Assembly: GCF_001651875.1 (NCBI RefSeq)
Contig: NZ_LNQB01000073.1
Location: 372,001-436,000, forward strand
Length of the DNA stretch: 64,000 nt
Reading direction: 5' to 3'
Origin: Sinorhizobium saheli
GTDB lineage: Bacteria > Pseudomonadota > Alphaproteobacteria > Rhizobiales > Rhizobiaceae
Of the stretch, positions 25,781 to 34,080 are shown in pieces. Every line of letters begins with the position of its first letter. The stretch's first letter is position 1. The notes beneath the pieces are model-generated. The model did not search any database. It saw only the letters and a program-made list of their open reading frames with translations, and was not told the DNA's origin. Both the position numbers and the translations under genes were made by a program.

Positions 25781-27523
25781 TCACGAACTGGCAGAATTCA
25801 GGAGCCGCGCATCGCGCATATGGCGGGCGGGCAGGTATTTCCGCAGCACCGCCTCGATCATGTCCGGGCTGACCGGTTTCATGATATGGTCGTCCATCCC
25901 CGATGCCCGGCATTGCTGGAGATCGATGTCGAGGGCCTGGGCGGTGACCGCCACGATCGGAACCCGGCGCCCGGTGCGCTTCTCCGCCTCGCGAATGGCC
26001 GCGGCCGCTTCGAAGCCGTTCATGATCGGCATGGATACGTCCATCAGCACGAGGCCGGGCTGAAGCTCGTGCCAGAGTTCCACCGCTTCTCTCCCGTCGG
26101 CGGCGATCCGATGGGAGACATCAAGGCCCTCCAGGATCTGCGCGAAGACGAACTGGTTGATCTGGTTGTCCTCCGCCACCAGCACCTCCACGGCCGGCGC
26201 ATTGTCTGCAGCTGCGCCATCGTCGTCGAAGGAAATTCCCCAGTCGGGCTGCGGCAGCGGCGCCTGTTCCGGGCGGCGGTCGGCACAGATGCGGAAGATC
26301 TCGGTCAGCAGCGCGGTCGCGTCCATGTCGCGGGCAACCGGCAGCACCGGGCAGGCCTGCCATGAGGCAATGCCCCCCGTTTGCGCAAGCGACGCGTCGA
26401 CGAGGAGAATGTCGAGCTTCAAGCCGCGGCGCTCGGCGGCACGCGCGAAGGCGTCGAGTTCCTCCGCGTTGCGGACGGCACAGGCGTCGAGGCCGGAGCC
26501 GCGCAGGCGCGCCACGAAATGCTCCTCCATCTGCCGATCGGCCGTTGCCAGGAGCACGCGCAGTCCTCGCGCCGGCAGCGTCTCGATCATCGACCCGGCC
26601 TCGACGAGCTGCTGCACGTTCAAGGCCCTGAAGGGATCGTAGAAATTCTGGGCGGGGGTGAAGATGTCGTAGTCGCGGATCTGCAGGCCGGCAGCGGCAC
26701 CGGTCTCCTCGGTGCCGTGATACCAGACAGCGATGTCCGTCACGTCGCTCATGCAGGTGACCACGAAATGACGGCCGGGCATTCCGACACGATACTTGCG
26801 CGTCACGACCCACAGGTCGCTGCCGTCCGAACGAACGATGTGCTCGGCCTCCGCATGCGACCGGCCGGTTTCCAGCACCTGGCGATCCGACTGTTCGAAT
26901 CGCTCCGCAAGCTCCGCATCGACGAGGTCCCAGGCGGAGCGCCCTAGGATGGCATCCGCCGTGAGGTCGTGAATGGTGCAGAACGCCTTGTTGACGGCGA
27001 TGTAGTTCAGGTTGCGGTCCTTGACGCAGATCGGATTGGGCTGGGCATCGAGGATCGCCTCCGTCAGCTCGACGCGCTCGAGATCGGTCTGGAGCTTTTC
27101 GTCGCGCTTCTTCTGCTCGGAGACGTCTGAGACGGCAAGGATGCCGATGCCGCTCGACAGCCGCCGCTTGCGTAGCGACAGCCAGCGCGTCCGGCCGGCC
27201 CGCTCGATATTCTCGTAGCGCTCGCGCCAATGAAGCGCCATGTGTTCGGCGATCCAGTCGTCCCGGTTCGCACGGCGCCGGCTCGCCTCGGGCACGGTTC
27301 CGGGGCGCACGCCCGTATCGTAGACGGCGCCCAAGAAATCGCGCAGCCGCGTGCCCGGCACCAGCATGCGCGCAGGTACGGGGAAGAACTGCTGGATCGA
27401 GGCGCTGGCGTAGATGATCGTGTCGTCGCGGCCGCACACGAGCAGGGCGAGGCCGAGCGCATCGCTGCTCGCCTCCAGAATGGCCCTGCTGATGTCTGCG
27501 TCGGCCGGCGCCGCACCCGTCAT
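25781..27523 (-). CDS. PAS-PAS-receiver signalling protein lacking a kinase domain
   Basis: The 580-residue protein has PAS domains at about 10-120 and 150-265 (second: AILDAQPNPICVKDRNLNYIAVN onward), each closed by a PAC-type segment (ILAVSDVSEQKKRD, VVTCMSDVTDI). A receiver-like segment without a full acid pocket follows (about 320-425, LLVDASLAQ). A canonical receiver ends the protein (about 445-565) with AEDNQINQ, phospho-Asp in LMDVSMPIMNG, VTAQ and MKP. No His-kinase dimerisation or ATPase domain is present, so it needs a partner kinase. Hybrid kinases normally carry these parts around a kinase core. An alternative GTG start at 27556 exists; the ATG at 27523 has GAGG 9 nt upstream. Confidence 0.85.
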   Translation of the reverse strand: MTGAAPADADISRAILEASSDALGLALLVCGRDDTIIYASASIQQFFPVPARMLVPGTRLRDFLGAVYDTGVRPGTVPEASRRRANRDDWIAEHMALHWRERYENIERAGRTRWLSLRKRRLSSGIGILAVSDVSEQKKRDEKLQTDLERVELTEAILDAQPNPICVKDRNLNYIAVNKAFCTIHDLTADAILGRSAWDLVDAELAERFEQSDRQVLETGRSHAEAEHIVRSDGSDLWVVTRKYRVGMPGRHFVVTCMSDVTDIAVWYHGTEETGAAAGLQIRDYDIFTPAQNFYDPFRALNVQQLVEAGSMIETLPARGLRVLLATADRQMEEHFVARLRGSGLDACAVRNAEELDAFARAAERRGLKLDILLVDASLAQTGGIASWQACPVLPVARDMDATALLTEIFRICADRRPEQAPLPQPDWGISFDDDGAAADNAPAVEVLVAEDNQINQFVFAQILEGLDVSHRIAADGREAVELWHELQPGLVLMDVSMPIMNGFEAAAAIREAEKRTGRRVPIVAVTAQALDIDLQQCRASGMDDHIMKPVSPDMIEAVLRKYLPARHMRDARLLNSASS

Positions 27524-27921
27524 TGCGCTGTCCTCGCTCCCCGTTGCCGCTACCACTCAGCGTCCTTCGAGACGCCGAGTGGTCGTGGCAACATTTCGAA
27601 CTGCCGCACGGTCATGGTCATGGCCCCGGATCGATCGCGATCCACGGAACCGTGCGGTAGCGGTTTCATTTCGGGACATGCTGGCCGGCCGTTGACGGCA
27701 ACTCTTGGGGCGCGGGGTGGGCGGCGTCCAGCAACGCCGCATGGCTCCAAAGACAAAACCCGTGATCATTCAGGTTGTTGTGGAAAATCGCAGCAGAACG
27801 TTAAATCCGGATTAAGCCCGTGCGCCGTTTTCCGGGCGCCGGGGCCGATCGCGCGCCACCTCCTCGAAGAAGAAGACATGCGAGGCCTTTTCCTCCCTCG
27901 CCGAATCCGGGAAGATAGGCC
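27524..27921. other. divergent promoter region with two large inverted repeats
   Basis: Between the PAS-receiver gene and mutL, ACCACTCAGCGTC (27552-27564) pairs with GACGCCGAGTGGT (27571-27583) with one G-T mismatch. Further on, 27601-27612 (CTGCCGCACGGT) pairs with 27649-27660 with one mismatch, enclosing the inner palindrome GGATCG-ATCG-CGATCC (27628-27643). No gene is seen. The elements could be operators or cruciform-forming DNA. Confidence 0.5.
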
Positions 27922-29739
27922 ATGGTCATCAAGCAGCTCTCCGAAACGCTCATCAACCAGATCGCCGCCGGCGAGGTCATCGAACGGCCCGCCAGTGCCG
28001 CGAAGGAATTGATCGAGAATGCGCTCGATGCGGGCGCGACCCGGATCGAGATCGCGACCGCGGGCGGCGGCAAGGCGCTGCTCAGGGTTACCGACAACGG
28101 CAGCGGCATGTCCCCCGCCGACCTGGAGCTGGCGATCCGCCGCCACTGCACGTCGAAGATCAGCGACAGCCTCATCGACATTCGCACGCTAGGTTTTCGC
28201 GGCGAGGCTCTGCCTTCGATCGGGTCGGTCGCACGCTTGTCGATCACCACCAGGACCGCGGGCGCGAGCGAGGGGGCGGCGATTTTGGTCACGGGCGGCA
28301 GAAGCGAACCCGTCCGCCCGTCGGCCGCCAATGTCGGCACCGTGGTGGAGGTGCGCGACCTCTTCTTCGCGACCCCGGCACGCCTCAAGTTCATGAAATC
28401 GGAGAAGGCAGAGGCTGCGGCGATCTCGGAAGTGGTGCGTCGCATGGCGATCGCCTTTCCAAGAGTGCGTTTCGTGCTTTCCGGGTCCGACCGCTCGACG
28501 CTCGAATTTCCCGCGGCCGGTGAGGACCGGCTTGCGCGAATGGCGCAGGTGCTGGGCAAGGACTTCCGCGACAACGCCATCGAGGTCGACGCCGAACGCG
28601 AGGGCGCGCGGCTGACCGGTTTTGCCGGCGTGCCGACCTTCAATCGCGGCAACTCGCTGCAGCAATATGCCTTCGTCAACGGCCGGCCGGTCCAGGACAA
28701 GCTCATCCTTTCGGCGATCCGCGCCGCCTATGCCGAGACCATTCCGCAGGGCCGCTACCCGGTAGCGGTGCTGTCGATCGGGCTCGATCCCGCCCTCGTC
28801 GACGTCAATGTCCATCCGGCGAAATCGGACGTGCGTTTCCGCGACCCGGGCCTCATCCGCGGCCTGATCATCGGGGCGATCCGCGAGGCATTGACGCGCG
28901 GCGGCGATCGGGCAGCCACGACCGGCGCCGAGGCGATGATGCGCGCGTTCCGGCCGGAGGCCTACCGGTCGGAGCCGCAAAGACCGCCGGAGGCCTGGAC
29001 GGCCGCCGCTTCGCCCTATCGACCGATCCGGTTCGACGAGCCCGGCCGCGGCTTTGCCGAGACGCCGCAGGCTGCATTCGCAGACTTCGCGCGGCCTTCC
29101 GCGCGCGCCGCCATGCCCGCTTTCGAATCGACCGAGCCTGACGGAAAACCCGCTCCATCGTTCCCGCTCGGCGCCGCCCGGGCGCAAGTGCATGAAAACT
29201 ACATCGTTGCCCAGACCGAGGATGGGCTCGTCATCGTCGACCAGCACGCCGCGCATGAGCGCCTCGTCTTCGAAGCGATGCGGACGGCGCTGCATTCGCG
29301 GCCGATACCGGCGCAGGCGCTGCTCATCCCGGAGATCGTCGACCTGCCGGAGGACGACTGCGACCGGCTGATGGCGCATGCGGAGGAGCTCATGCGGCTC
29401 GGGCTTGCGATCGAGCGCTTCGGGCCCGGGGCGATCGCTGTCCGCGAGACACCGGCGATGCTCGGCGAAATGGATGCAGCCGGACTGATCCGCCAGCTTG
29501 CCGACGAGCTTGCGGAATGGGACACGGCCAATGGCCTGGCGGGACGGCTCGAATACCTTGCCGCGACGATGGCCTGCCATGGTTCGGTGCGTTCCGGCCG
29601 CCGCATGCGAACGGAAGAGATGAACGCGCTGCTGCGCCAGATGGAGGCGACCCCCGGCTCGGGTCAGTGCAATCACGGCCGGCCGACCTATATCGAGCTC
29701 AAGCTCGCCGACATCGAGCGGCTTTTCGGCCGAAGCTGA
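27922..29739 (+). CDS. mutL: DNA mismatch repair protein MutL
   Basis: MutL couples mismatch recognition by MutS to strand removal. The 605-residue product has the GHKL ATPase N-terminal domain with [34 protein letters not shown] and [14 protein letters not shown] (first 110 residues). A variable Pro/Ala-rich linker follows (about 330-420), then the dimerisation domain. The endonuclease signature [12 protein letters not shown] (pattern DQHA-X2-E-X4-E) is present near residue 437, and GQCNHGRP occurs near the end, so this MutL should nick DNA itself, as in organisms without MutH. It lies alone, with a small DUF2093 gene 144 nt downstream. Confidence 0.95.
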   Translation: MVIKQLSETLINQIAAGEVIERPASAAKELIENALDAGATRIEIATAGGGKALLRVTDNGSGMSPADLELAIRRHCTSKISDSLIDIRTLGFRGEALPSIGSVARLSITTRTAGASEGAAILVTGGRSEPVRPSAANVGTVVEVRDLFFATPARLKFMKSEKAEAAAISEVVRRMAIAFPRVRFVLSGSDRSTLEFPAAGEDRLARMAQVLGKDFRDNAIEVDAEREGARLTGFAGVPTFNRGNSLQQYAFVNGRPVQDKLILSAIRAAYAETIPQGRYPVAVLSIGLDPALVDVNVHPAKSDVRFRDPGLIRGLIIGAIREALTRGGDRAATTGAEAMMRAFRPEAYRSEPQRPPEAWTAAASPYRPIRFDEPGRGFAETPQAAFADFARPSARAAMPAFESTEPDGKPAPSFPLGAARAQVHENYIVAQTEDGLVIVDQHAAHERLVFEAMRTALHSRPIPAQALLIPEIVDLPEDDCDRLMAHAEELMRLGLAIERFGPGAIAVRETPAMLGEMDAAGLIRQLADELAEWDTANGLAGRLEYLAATMACHGSVRSGRRMRTEEMNALLRQMEATPGSGQCNHGRPTYIELKLADIERLFGRS

Positions 29740-29798
29740 GGCGCCCCCGACGAAATCCGCTGGTTTTTTGCAAGGCGTCGGGATAATCAGGACATCGA

Positions 29799-29863
29799 CT
29801 ACAGCGCCGCGCGTCTTATCGGACGCGCAAAGGTCGCTGTAGCATCTTGAATTGCTGCAGTAG
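29799..29863 (+). repeat. rhizobial palindromic element (ACAGCG family), shortened copy R2
   Basis: This copy starts CTACAGCGCCGCGCGTC and has the first arm GGACGCGCAAAGG...GCTGTAG. It then jumps from AATTGCTGCA directly to GTAG, missing the roughly 40-bp second palindrome present in copies at 23262 and 58643. It ends about 20 nt before the DUF2093 start. Confidence 0.7.
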
Positions 29864-29883
29864 GTGACAAGGCACGTGCAGGC

Positions 29884-30117
29884 ATGATGAACCGTTTTGA
29901 AGGAAGCTCCTCCCGCGAGGCGAAGATCCGCTATCTCGACGGCGATTTTCAGGTGGTGCTTGCGGGGTCGCACGTCATCTGTGCCGTGACCGGCAAGGCC
30001 ATCCCGGTCGACGAGCTGCGCTACTGGAGCGTCGTGCGCCAGGAGCCCTATGTGGACGCCGCCGCGTCGCTCGAAGCCGAGAAGCGCGCCGGCGCCTTGC
30101 CGAACCAGCGGCGTTAG
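29884..30117 (+). CDS. DUF2093 domain protein
   Basis: The 77-residue protein matches the small DUF2093 family, which is conserved in alphaproteobacteria and has no known role. Recognisable parts are AKIRYLDGDFQVVLAGSHVICAVTG near residue 13-37, the IPVDELRYWSV block and a polar C terminus. The single Cys in VICAVTG could be functional but does not form a metal site by itself. It has no signal peptide or membrane segment. A shortened palindromic element lies just upstream and a GC-rich palindrome just downstream. Co-transcription with mutL is possible but unproven. Confidence 0.75.
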   Translation: MMNRFEGSSSREAKIRYLDGDFQVVLAGSHVICAVTGKAIPVDELRYWSVVRQEPYVDAAASLEAEKRAGALPNQRR

Positions 30118-30135
30118 CCTGACGGACCTCAAATC

Positions 30136-30246
30136 GCCCCTCATCCGCCTGCCGGCACCTTCTCCCCGCACGCGGGGCGAAGGGACTCGCGGCAACGCCT
30201 TCGTCCCCTCTCCCCGCGTGCGGGGAGAGGGTTAGGGTGAGGGGCA
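30136..30246. repeat. GC-rich palindromic intergenic repeat, copy D
   Basis: GCCCCTCATCC at the left end pairs with TTAGGGTGAGGGGC at the right end. Two inner arms lie between them (TCTCCCCGCACGCGGGGCGA and CTCTCCCCGCGTGCGGGGAGAG in part), so the whole can fold as a long branched hairpin. It lies between convergent DUF2093 and lpxK. Confidence 0.7.
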
Positions 30247-30302
30247 ATTTGGCAGCACGCGCTTGATTTTAAACTGCCGCAGTTCCTCCTGGCGGCACAC
30301 CC

Positions 30303-31343
30303 TCAGCCGCCCTTTGGCGCGCGCAGCCGGCGGGCGCGGGCGGCGGCGAGCGCGGCGTCGATGACCTTTCCCGGCGCTTGGGGATCGTCGAAGCGGATGT
30401 CGATCTCGATCACCCGGCTTTTCTCGGCCAGTTCCCCTGCACGCCCGTGACCGGGCTCGAGGCGCACAATGTCCTTCGCCGTGGTCACCAGCGTATAACC
30501 CTTGCTTTCGGCGCGATCGATGAGGTCGGCGATTTCGTCCTCGGAGAAATGGTGGTGGTCGGGGAAGCTCCGGGTCTCTTCGATGATCGCCCCGGTCTCG
30601 CGCACCGTCCGGTAGAACTTCTCTGGATCGGCAATGCCGGCCCAGGCGAGAACCTTGGTCCCGGCAAGCGCGCCGTCATCGGTGCGCACGGTGTCGGCCA
30701 CGTAGACGGGCTTGCCGGCCCGGGCGGCGCGGCGGATCAAAGCGTCGGCGGCGGATCCGTGGCCGATCTTCAGGAGCGCCGTCGCATGGCGAAGCTGATC
30801 GCCGATCGGCGCCCGCACCGGGCCGGCCGGCACAAGATGGCCGTTACCGATGCCGCGGCCGGAATCGATCACGATGAGGGCGAAGTCGAAAACCAGTCGG
30901 GCGCTCTGGAAGCCGTCATCCATGATGATGAGGTCGACGCCGAGCGCGCCGAGCTTGCGGGCGCCGTCGACCCGGCGGCGGCAGACGACTGTCAGCGCCT
31001 CGCGGGCGAGCAGCAGCGGCTCGTCGCCGACGTCGCGGGCACGATGGTGGTCGGGGTCGACGACGGTCGTGACATCCAGAGAACCGCCGTAGCCGCGGCT
31101 GAGGAAGCCCGGCTTCAGCCCCCTCGCCCGGGCGGCGCGCGCAAGCGCGATGGCCGTCGGTGTCTTTCCGGCACCGCCGACGGTGAAGTTGCCGACGCAG
31201 ATGAGTGGTACCGGTGCCGCGGCACGCCGCGCCCGGTCCATGCGGATGCCGGCGACGCGGCCATATGCCCAGGAAAACGGCCAAAGGACATAGGCGCGCC
31301 AGTCGGCCTTGGTCCACCAGAATGGAGGCGCTTCCGAAACCAT
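30303..31343 (-). CDS. lpxK: tetraacyldisaccharide 4'-kinase
   Basis: LpxK phosphorylates the 4' position of lipid A disaccharide at the inner membrane. The 346-residue product has an N-terminal hydrophobic anchor ([18 protein letters not shown]), the P-loop [18 protein letters not shown] (about 51-68), [10 protein letters not shown] and the catalytic [10 protein letters not shown] block near residue 141-150. Frame is open to 31439, but the ATG at 31343 has GGGGAG close upstream and gives a 346-residue protein as expected for rhizobia. It lies downstream of a HAD phosphatase and waaA on the same strand, consistent with a lipid A/Kdo cluster. Confidence 0.93.
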   Translation of the reverse strand: MVSEAPPFWWTKADWRAYVLWPFSWAYGRVAGIRMDRARRAAAPVPLICVGNFTVGGAGKTPTAIALARAARARGLKPGFLSRGYGGSLDVTTVVDPDHHRARDVGDEPLLLAREALTVVCRRRVDGARKLGALGVDLIIMDDGFQSARLVFDFALIVIDSGRGIGNGHLVPAGPVRAPIGDQLRHATALLKIGHGSAADALIRRAARAGKPVYVADTVRTDDGALAGTKVLAWAGIADPEKFYRTVRETGAIIEETRSFPDHHHFSEDEIADLIDRAESKGYTLVTTAKDIVRLEPGHGRAGELAEKSRVIEIDIRFDDPQAPGKVIDAALAAARARRLRAPKGG

Positions 31344-31471
31344 CTCTCCCCGCAATGCTCCTGCCCGTCCCGGCCAGAAAGGCGAAACCCCAAACTCTCC
31401 GCCGCACGGGGCGCCCGGCGACGGGGTGATCGCCGACAAAGAACGTCAGAACCGAGAAAAAGGCAAGCCGG

Positions 31472-32182
31472 TCAGGCGGTGAGCACCGCTTCCAGTTCGG
31501 TGATGTCGGCGAGGCAATGATCGGAAGCCTCGGCAAGCGATGCGCGCGATCCGGTCCCGGTGAGAACCGCGACCGTCATGCCGACGCCGGCGCTGCGGCC
31601 CATATGCATGTCGTGATTGTTGTCTCCGACCACCGCCACCTGCCGCGGTTCGAGCCCCGTCGCCGCGCAGAAGCCGAGCACCATGCCGGGCTCCGGCTTG
31701 ACGCCATAGCCGCTGTCGTAGCCGGCGACGTAGTGCAGATAGTTTTCAAAACCGAAGCGTTTCGCCGTTTCCCGGATCGAGCGCTCGTTGTCGCTCGAGG
31801 CGACACCGAGGCGGTAACCCTTCGCGTGGAGCCCGGCAAAGAAGGCGCCGAGATCGGTCACCGGCACGGCATAGTCGGCGGAGTGCGCGAAGAGGCCGTC
31901 GAACAGCGTCGTCAGTTCTTCCACCGTGAAGGGTGCACCGGCGGCGACCATGCCGGCTGCGATCTCCACCGTGTTGCCGGCGGCAAGCAGGCTGTCGGGG
32001 GCGACGAAGCCCGTGTCCGGGTCCATGCCGCCGGCGCGGAGAAGCACCCTTGCCAGGTCGTCGTCGCCCCTGGCGGCAATGCGGGCCAGTTCGTAGTTCA
32101 CCGGCACCCAGCTCTTCACATAGTCGAGAAGAGTGCCGTCCTTGTCGAACAATATGCCGGTGATGGTGTTGCCCGCTCTCAT
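31472..32182 (-). CDS. HAD-superfamily phosphatase, Gph-like
   Basis: The 236-residue protein has the HAD motif I LFDKDGTLLDY (nucleophile Asp about 12, acid Asp 14), motif II Ser in GVASSDNERS, motif III Lys in GVKPEPGM and motif IV VGDNNHDM. A helical cap domain (about 20-90) puts it in the phosphoglycolate phosphatase-like group. Substrate cannot be told. It sits between waaA and lpxK, and the 243-bp gap separating it from waaA is filled mostly by a four-unit tandem repeat. That arrangement suggests insertion into an older waaA-lpxK operon. It might dephosphorylate a sugar phosphate of the Kdo pathway (KdsC-like role), but phosphoglycolate is the family default. Confidence 0.85.
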   Translation of the reverse strand: MRAGNTITGILFDKDGTLLDYVKSWVPVNYELARIAARGDDDLARVLLRAGGMDPDTGFVAPDSLLAAGNTVEIAAGMVAAGAPFTVEELTTLFDGLFAHSADYAVPVTDLGAFFAGLHAKGYRLGVASSDNERSIRETAKRFGFENYLHYVAGYDSGYGVKPEPGMVLGFCAATGLEPRQVAVVGDNNHDMHMGRSAGVGMTVAVLTGTGSRASLAEASDHCLADITELEAVLTA

Positions 32183-32216
32183 GGTCCGATCCGAAGTCTG
32201 GTTCTACTGGTCATCC

Positions 32217-32437
32217 GCGGGATGCGGGCGGAAAACCGCAAACACTTTTCCTCATCCCGCTCTTGTGGTTAGCCGCGGGATGCGGGCGGAAAACCGCAAG
32301 CACTTTTCCTCATCCCGCTCTTATGATTGGCCGCGGGATGCGGGCGGAAAACCGCAAGCACTTTTCCTCATCCCGCTCTTGTGGTTATCCGCGGGATGCG
32401 GGCGGAAAACCGCAAACACTTTTCCTCAGCCCGCTCT
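32217..32437. repeat. 58-bp tandem repeat, four units
   Basis: Units start at 32217, 32275, 32333 and 32391, exactly 58 bp apart. Each reads GCGGGATGCGGGCGGAAAACCGC, here given in parts as GCGGGATG then GGGCGGAAAACCGCAA, then ACACTTTTCCTCATCCCGC (AGCACTTTTCCTCATCCCGC in the middle units). Each unit can fold as an inner GCGG-AAAA-CCGC hairpin enclosed by GCGGGATG/CATCCCGC. Units are nearly identical. The last unit overlaps the 3' end of waaA and contains its stop codon. There are no unique spacers, so it is not a CRISPR. Confidence 0.93.
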
Positions 32438-33748
32438 GCCATCCGCGCGCGGCTCCAGCCGCGCCTTGACGACCAGCGGGTTGATGTAAGGCTCCAGCCC
32501 CCTCAGCGTCGCGGTCAGCGCTCCGCGCATCTGTTGCACGGTTTCGAGCCCGGCGTCGATCATCGAGCGACGCATGTCGTCGTTGGCGAGCAGGTAATTC
32601 ACTCCCTTGGCGAGCATCTCCGTGTCGCGAACGATCTTTGCGCTGCCGTTCTTGGCGAGCATCTGGTAGCTCTCGCGGAAGTTCTGGACATTGGCCCCGG
32701 AAAGCACCGCGCAACCGAGCATCGCCGGCTCCAGCGGGTTCTGGCCGCCCTCGGCGAAGAGCGAGCGGCCGACGAAGGCGACCTCGGTCAGCTTGAGATA
32801 GAGGCCCATTTCGCCGATCGTATCGCCGAGGAAGACATCGACGTCGGGCGTCAGCGGCTCGCCGCGGGTGCGGCGCGCGACCTTGAGCCCCTCCGACACG
32901 AGGGCGGCCTCTATCGCATCGCAACGCTCCGGATGGCGCGGCACGATGATCGTCAACAGCCCGTTGCGGTCCTTCAGCGCCTTGTGCACGATCCCGGCGG
33001 CGTTCTCCTCGCCCTCGAAGGTGGAGATTGCGGCCCAGGTCTTGCGCGTCCCGATCTGCTGGCGATATTCGCGCAGCGCCTGCGGGTCGTGCGGCGGCGC
33101 ATCGGTGTCGACCTTGAGATTGCCGGAGACCATCACGGGAAGCGCGCCGAGCGTGCGGAAACGATCCGCATCCACCTCCGACTGGGCGATGACGAGGGCG
33201 AGGTTCTCGAAAAGCGCATCGGCGAGCGACGGCCGCTTCTTCCAGCGGGCGAAGGTCCGGTCCGAGAGGCGGCCGTTGACGAGAACCTGCGGAATGTGGC
33301 GCCGGCCAAGCTCGACGATCGTCATCGGCCAGATCTCGGACTCGGCGATGATCGCCAGGTCCGGCTGCCAATATTCGAGGAAGCGGCTCACCGCCGGCTT
33401 GAAATCGAGCGGCACATATTGGTGCACGACGGTCTGGCCCAGCCGCTCCGCCGCGACCCTGGCCGAAGTCGTCGTGCCGGTGGTCAGCACCACGGCAATG
33501 CCGCGGCGGCGGATCTCCTTGATCAGCGGCGTGACGGCACTCGTCTCGCCGACGCTGGCGGCGTGGAACCAGACGAGAGGCCCAGGCGGGCGCGGCGCGC
33601 CGGCATAGCCGTAGCGCTCGCGACGGCGCGCCGGGTCCTCCTTGCCCTTGGCGGCGCGCAGCGCCAGATAGGACCAGACGAAGGGATAGATCGCGGTGCC
33701 GAGCCAACGATAGCCGGAGAGCGCCAGCCGGGCGCGCAGGCTGCTCAT
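32426..33748 (-). CDS. waaA: 3-deoxy-D-manno-octulosonic acid (Kdo) transferase
   Basis: WaaA (KdtA) adds Kdo residues from CMP-Kdo to lipid IVA at the inner membrane. The 440-residue protein has an N-terminal membrane segment with ARLALSGYRWLGTAIYPFVWS and the family motif VWFHAASVGETSAVTPLI. GT-B domains follow with NGRLSDRTFARW and EGGQNPLEPAMLG near residue 325. The start has GAGGG about 10 nt upstream. Its last codons (RAG and the stop) are encoded in the final unit of the 58-bp tandem repeat, so its native 3' end may have been remodelled. It follows a DUF4170 gene and a CysQ-like gene on the same strand. Confidence 0.94.
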   Translation of the reverse strand: MSSLRARLALSGYRWLGTAIYPFVWSYLALRAAKGKEDPARRRERYGYAGAPRPPGPLVWFHAASVGETSAVTPLIKEIRRRGIAVVLTTGTTTSARVAAERLGQTVVHQYVPLDFKPAVSRFLEYWQPDLAIIAESEIWPMTIVELGRRHIPQVLVNGRLSDRTFARWKKRPSLADALFENLALVIAQSEVDADRFRTLGALPVMVSGNLKVDTDAPPHDPQALREYRQQIGTRKTWAAISTFEGEENAAGIVHKALKDRNGLLTIIVPRHPERCDAIEAALVSEGLKVARRTRGEPLTPDVDVFLGDTIGEMGLYLKLTEVAFVGRSLFAEGGQNPLEPAMLGCAVLSGANVQNFRESYQMLAKNGSAKIVRDTEMLAKGVNYLLANDDMRRSMIDAGLETVQQMRGALTATLRGLEPYINPLVVKARLEPRADGRAG

Positions 33749-33785
33749 GAACGGTTGCCCTCAGCTCCGTCCGACGCCATCGGCA

Positions 33786-34022
33786 TCACTGGTTTTCCGG
33801 GTCGAGCAGGCGATGCATGTGGACGATGAAATAGCGCATATGGGCATTGTCGACGGTCATCTGCGCCTTCGCCTTCCAGGCGACGTGGGCGGATTCGTAA
33901 TCGGGGAAGATGCCGACGATGTCGAGATCGTTGAGGTCGCGAAACTGCACGTCGGTGAGCGTCGTCAACTCGCCGCCGAAGACGAGATGCAGCCGTTGTT
34001 TATTCGCGGAGTCGTGAGCCAT
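33786..34022 (-). CDS. DUF4170 domain protein
   Basis: The 78-residue protein matches the small DUF4170 family, which occurs in alphaproteobacteria and has no known biochemistry. Recognisable parts are LHLVFGGELTTLTDVQFRD near the start, VGIFPDYESAHVAWKAKAQ in the middle and the MRYFIVHMHRLLDP ending, which resemble a small alpha/beta fold. It has no signal or membrane segment. The ATG at 34022 has GGAA 6 nt upstream; an earlier ATG at 34067 would add 15 polar residues. It lies 37 nt before waaA and 58 nt after the CysQ-like gene, so a link to Kdo/lipid A synthesis is a context-based guess. Confidence 0.82.
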   Translation of the reverse strand: MAHDSANKQRLHLVFGGELTTLTDVQFRDLNDLDIVGIFPDYESAHVAWKAKAQMTVDNAHMRYFIVHMHRLLDPENQ

Positions 34023-34080
34023 CGGAATTCCATCTGTTTTTTTGGTATGGGCGTTGATTTGCGGCATTCGGCCCTAAAGG

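Noticed and set aside
27523-27556. GTG start at 27556 for the PAS-receiver protein
   Set aside because: It lies within a stable hairpin (27552-27583), and the ATG at 27523 has a better-placed ribosome-binding site, though the GTG cannot be excluded.
32217-32437. CRISPR array
   Set aside because: The repeated unit is contiguous with exact 58-bp period and has no unique spacers or cas genes; it is a tandem repeat.
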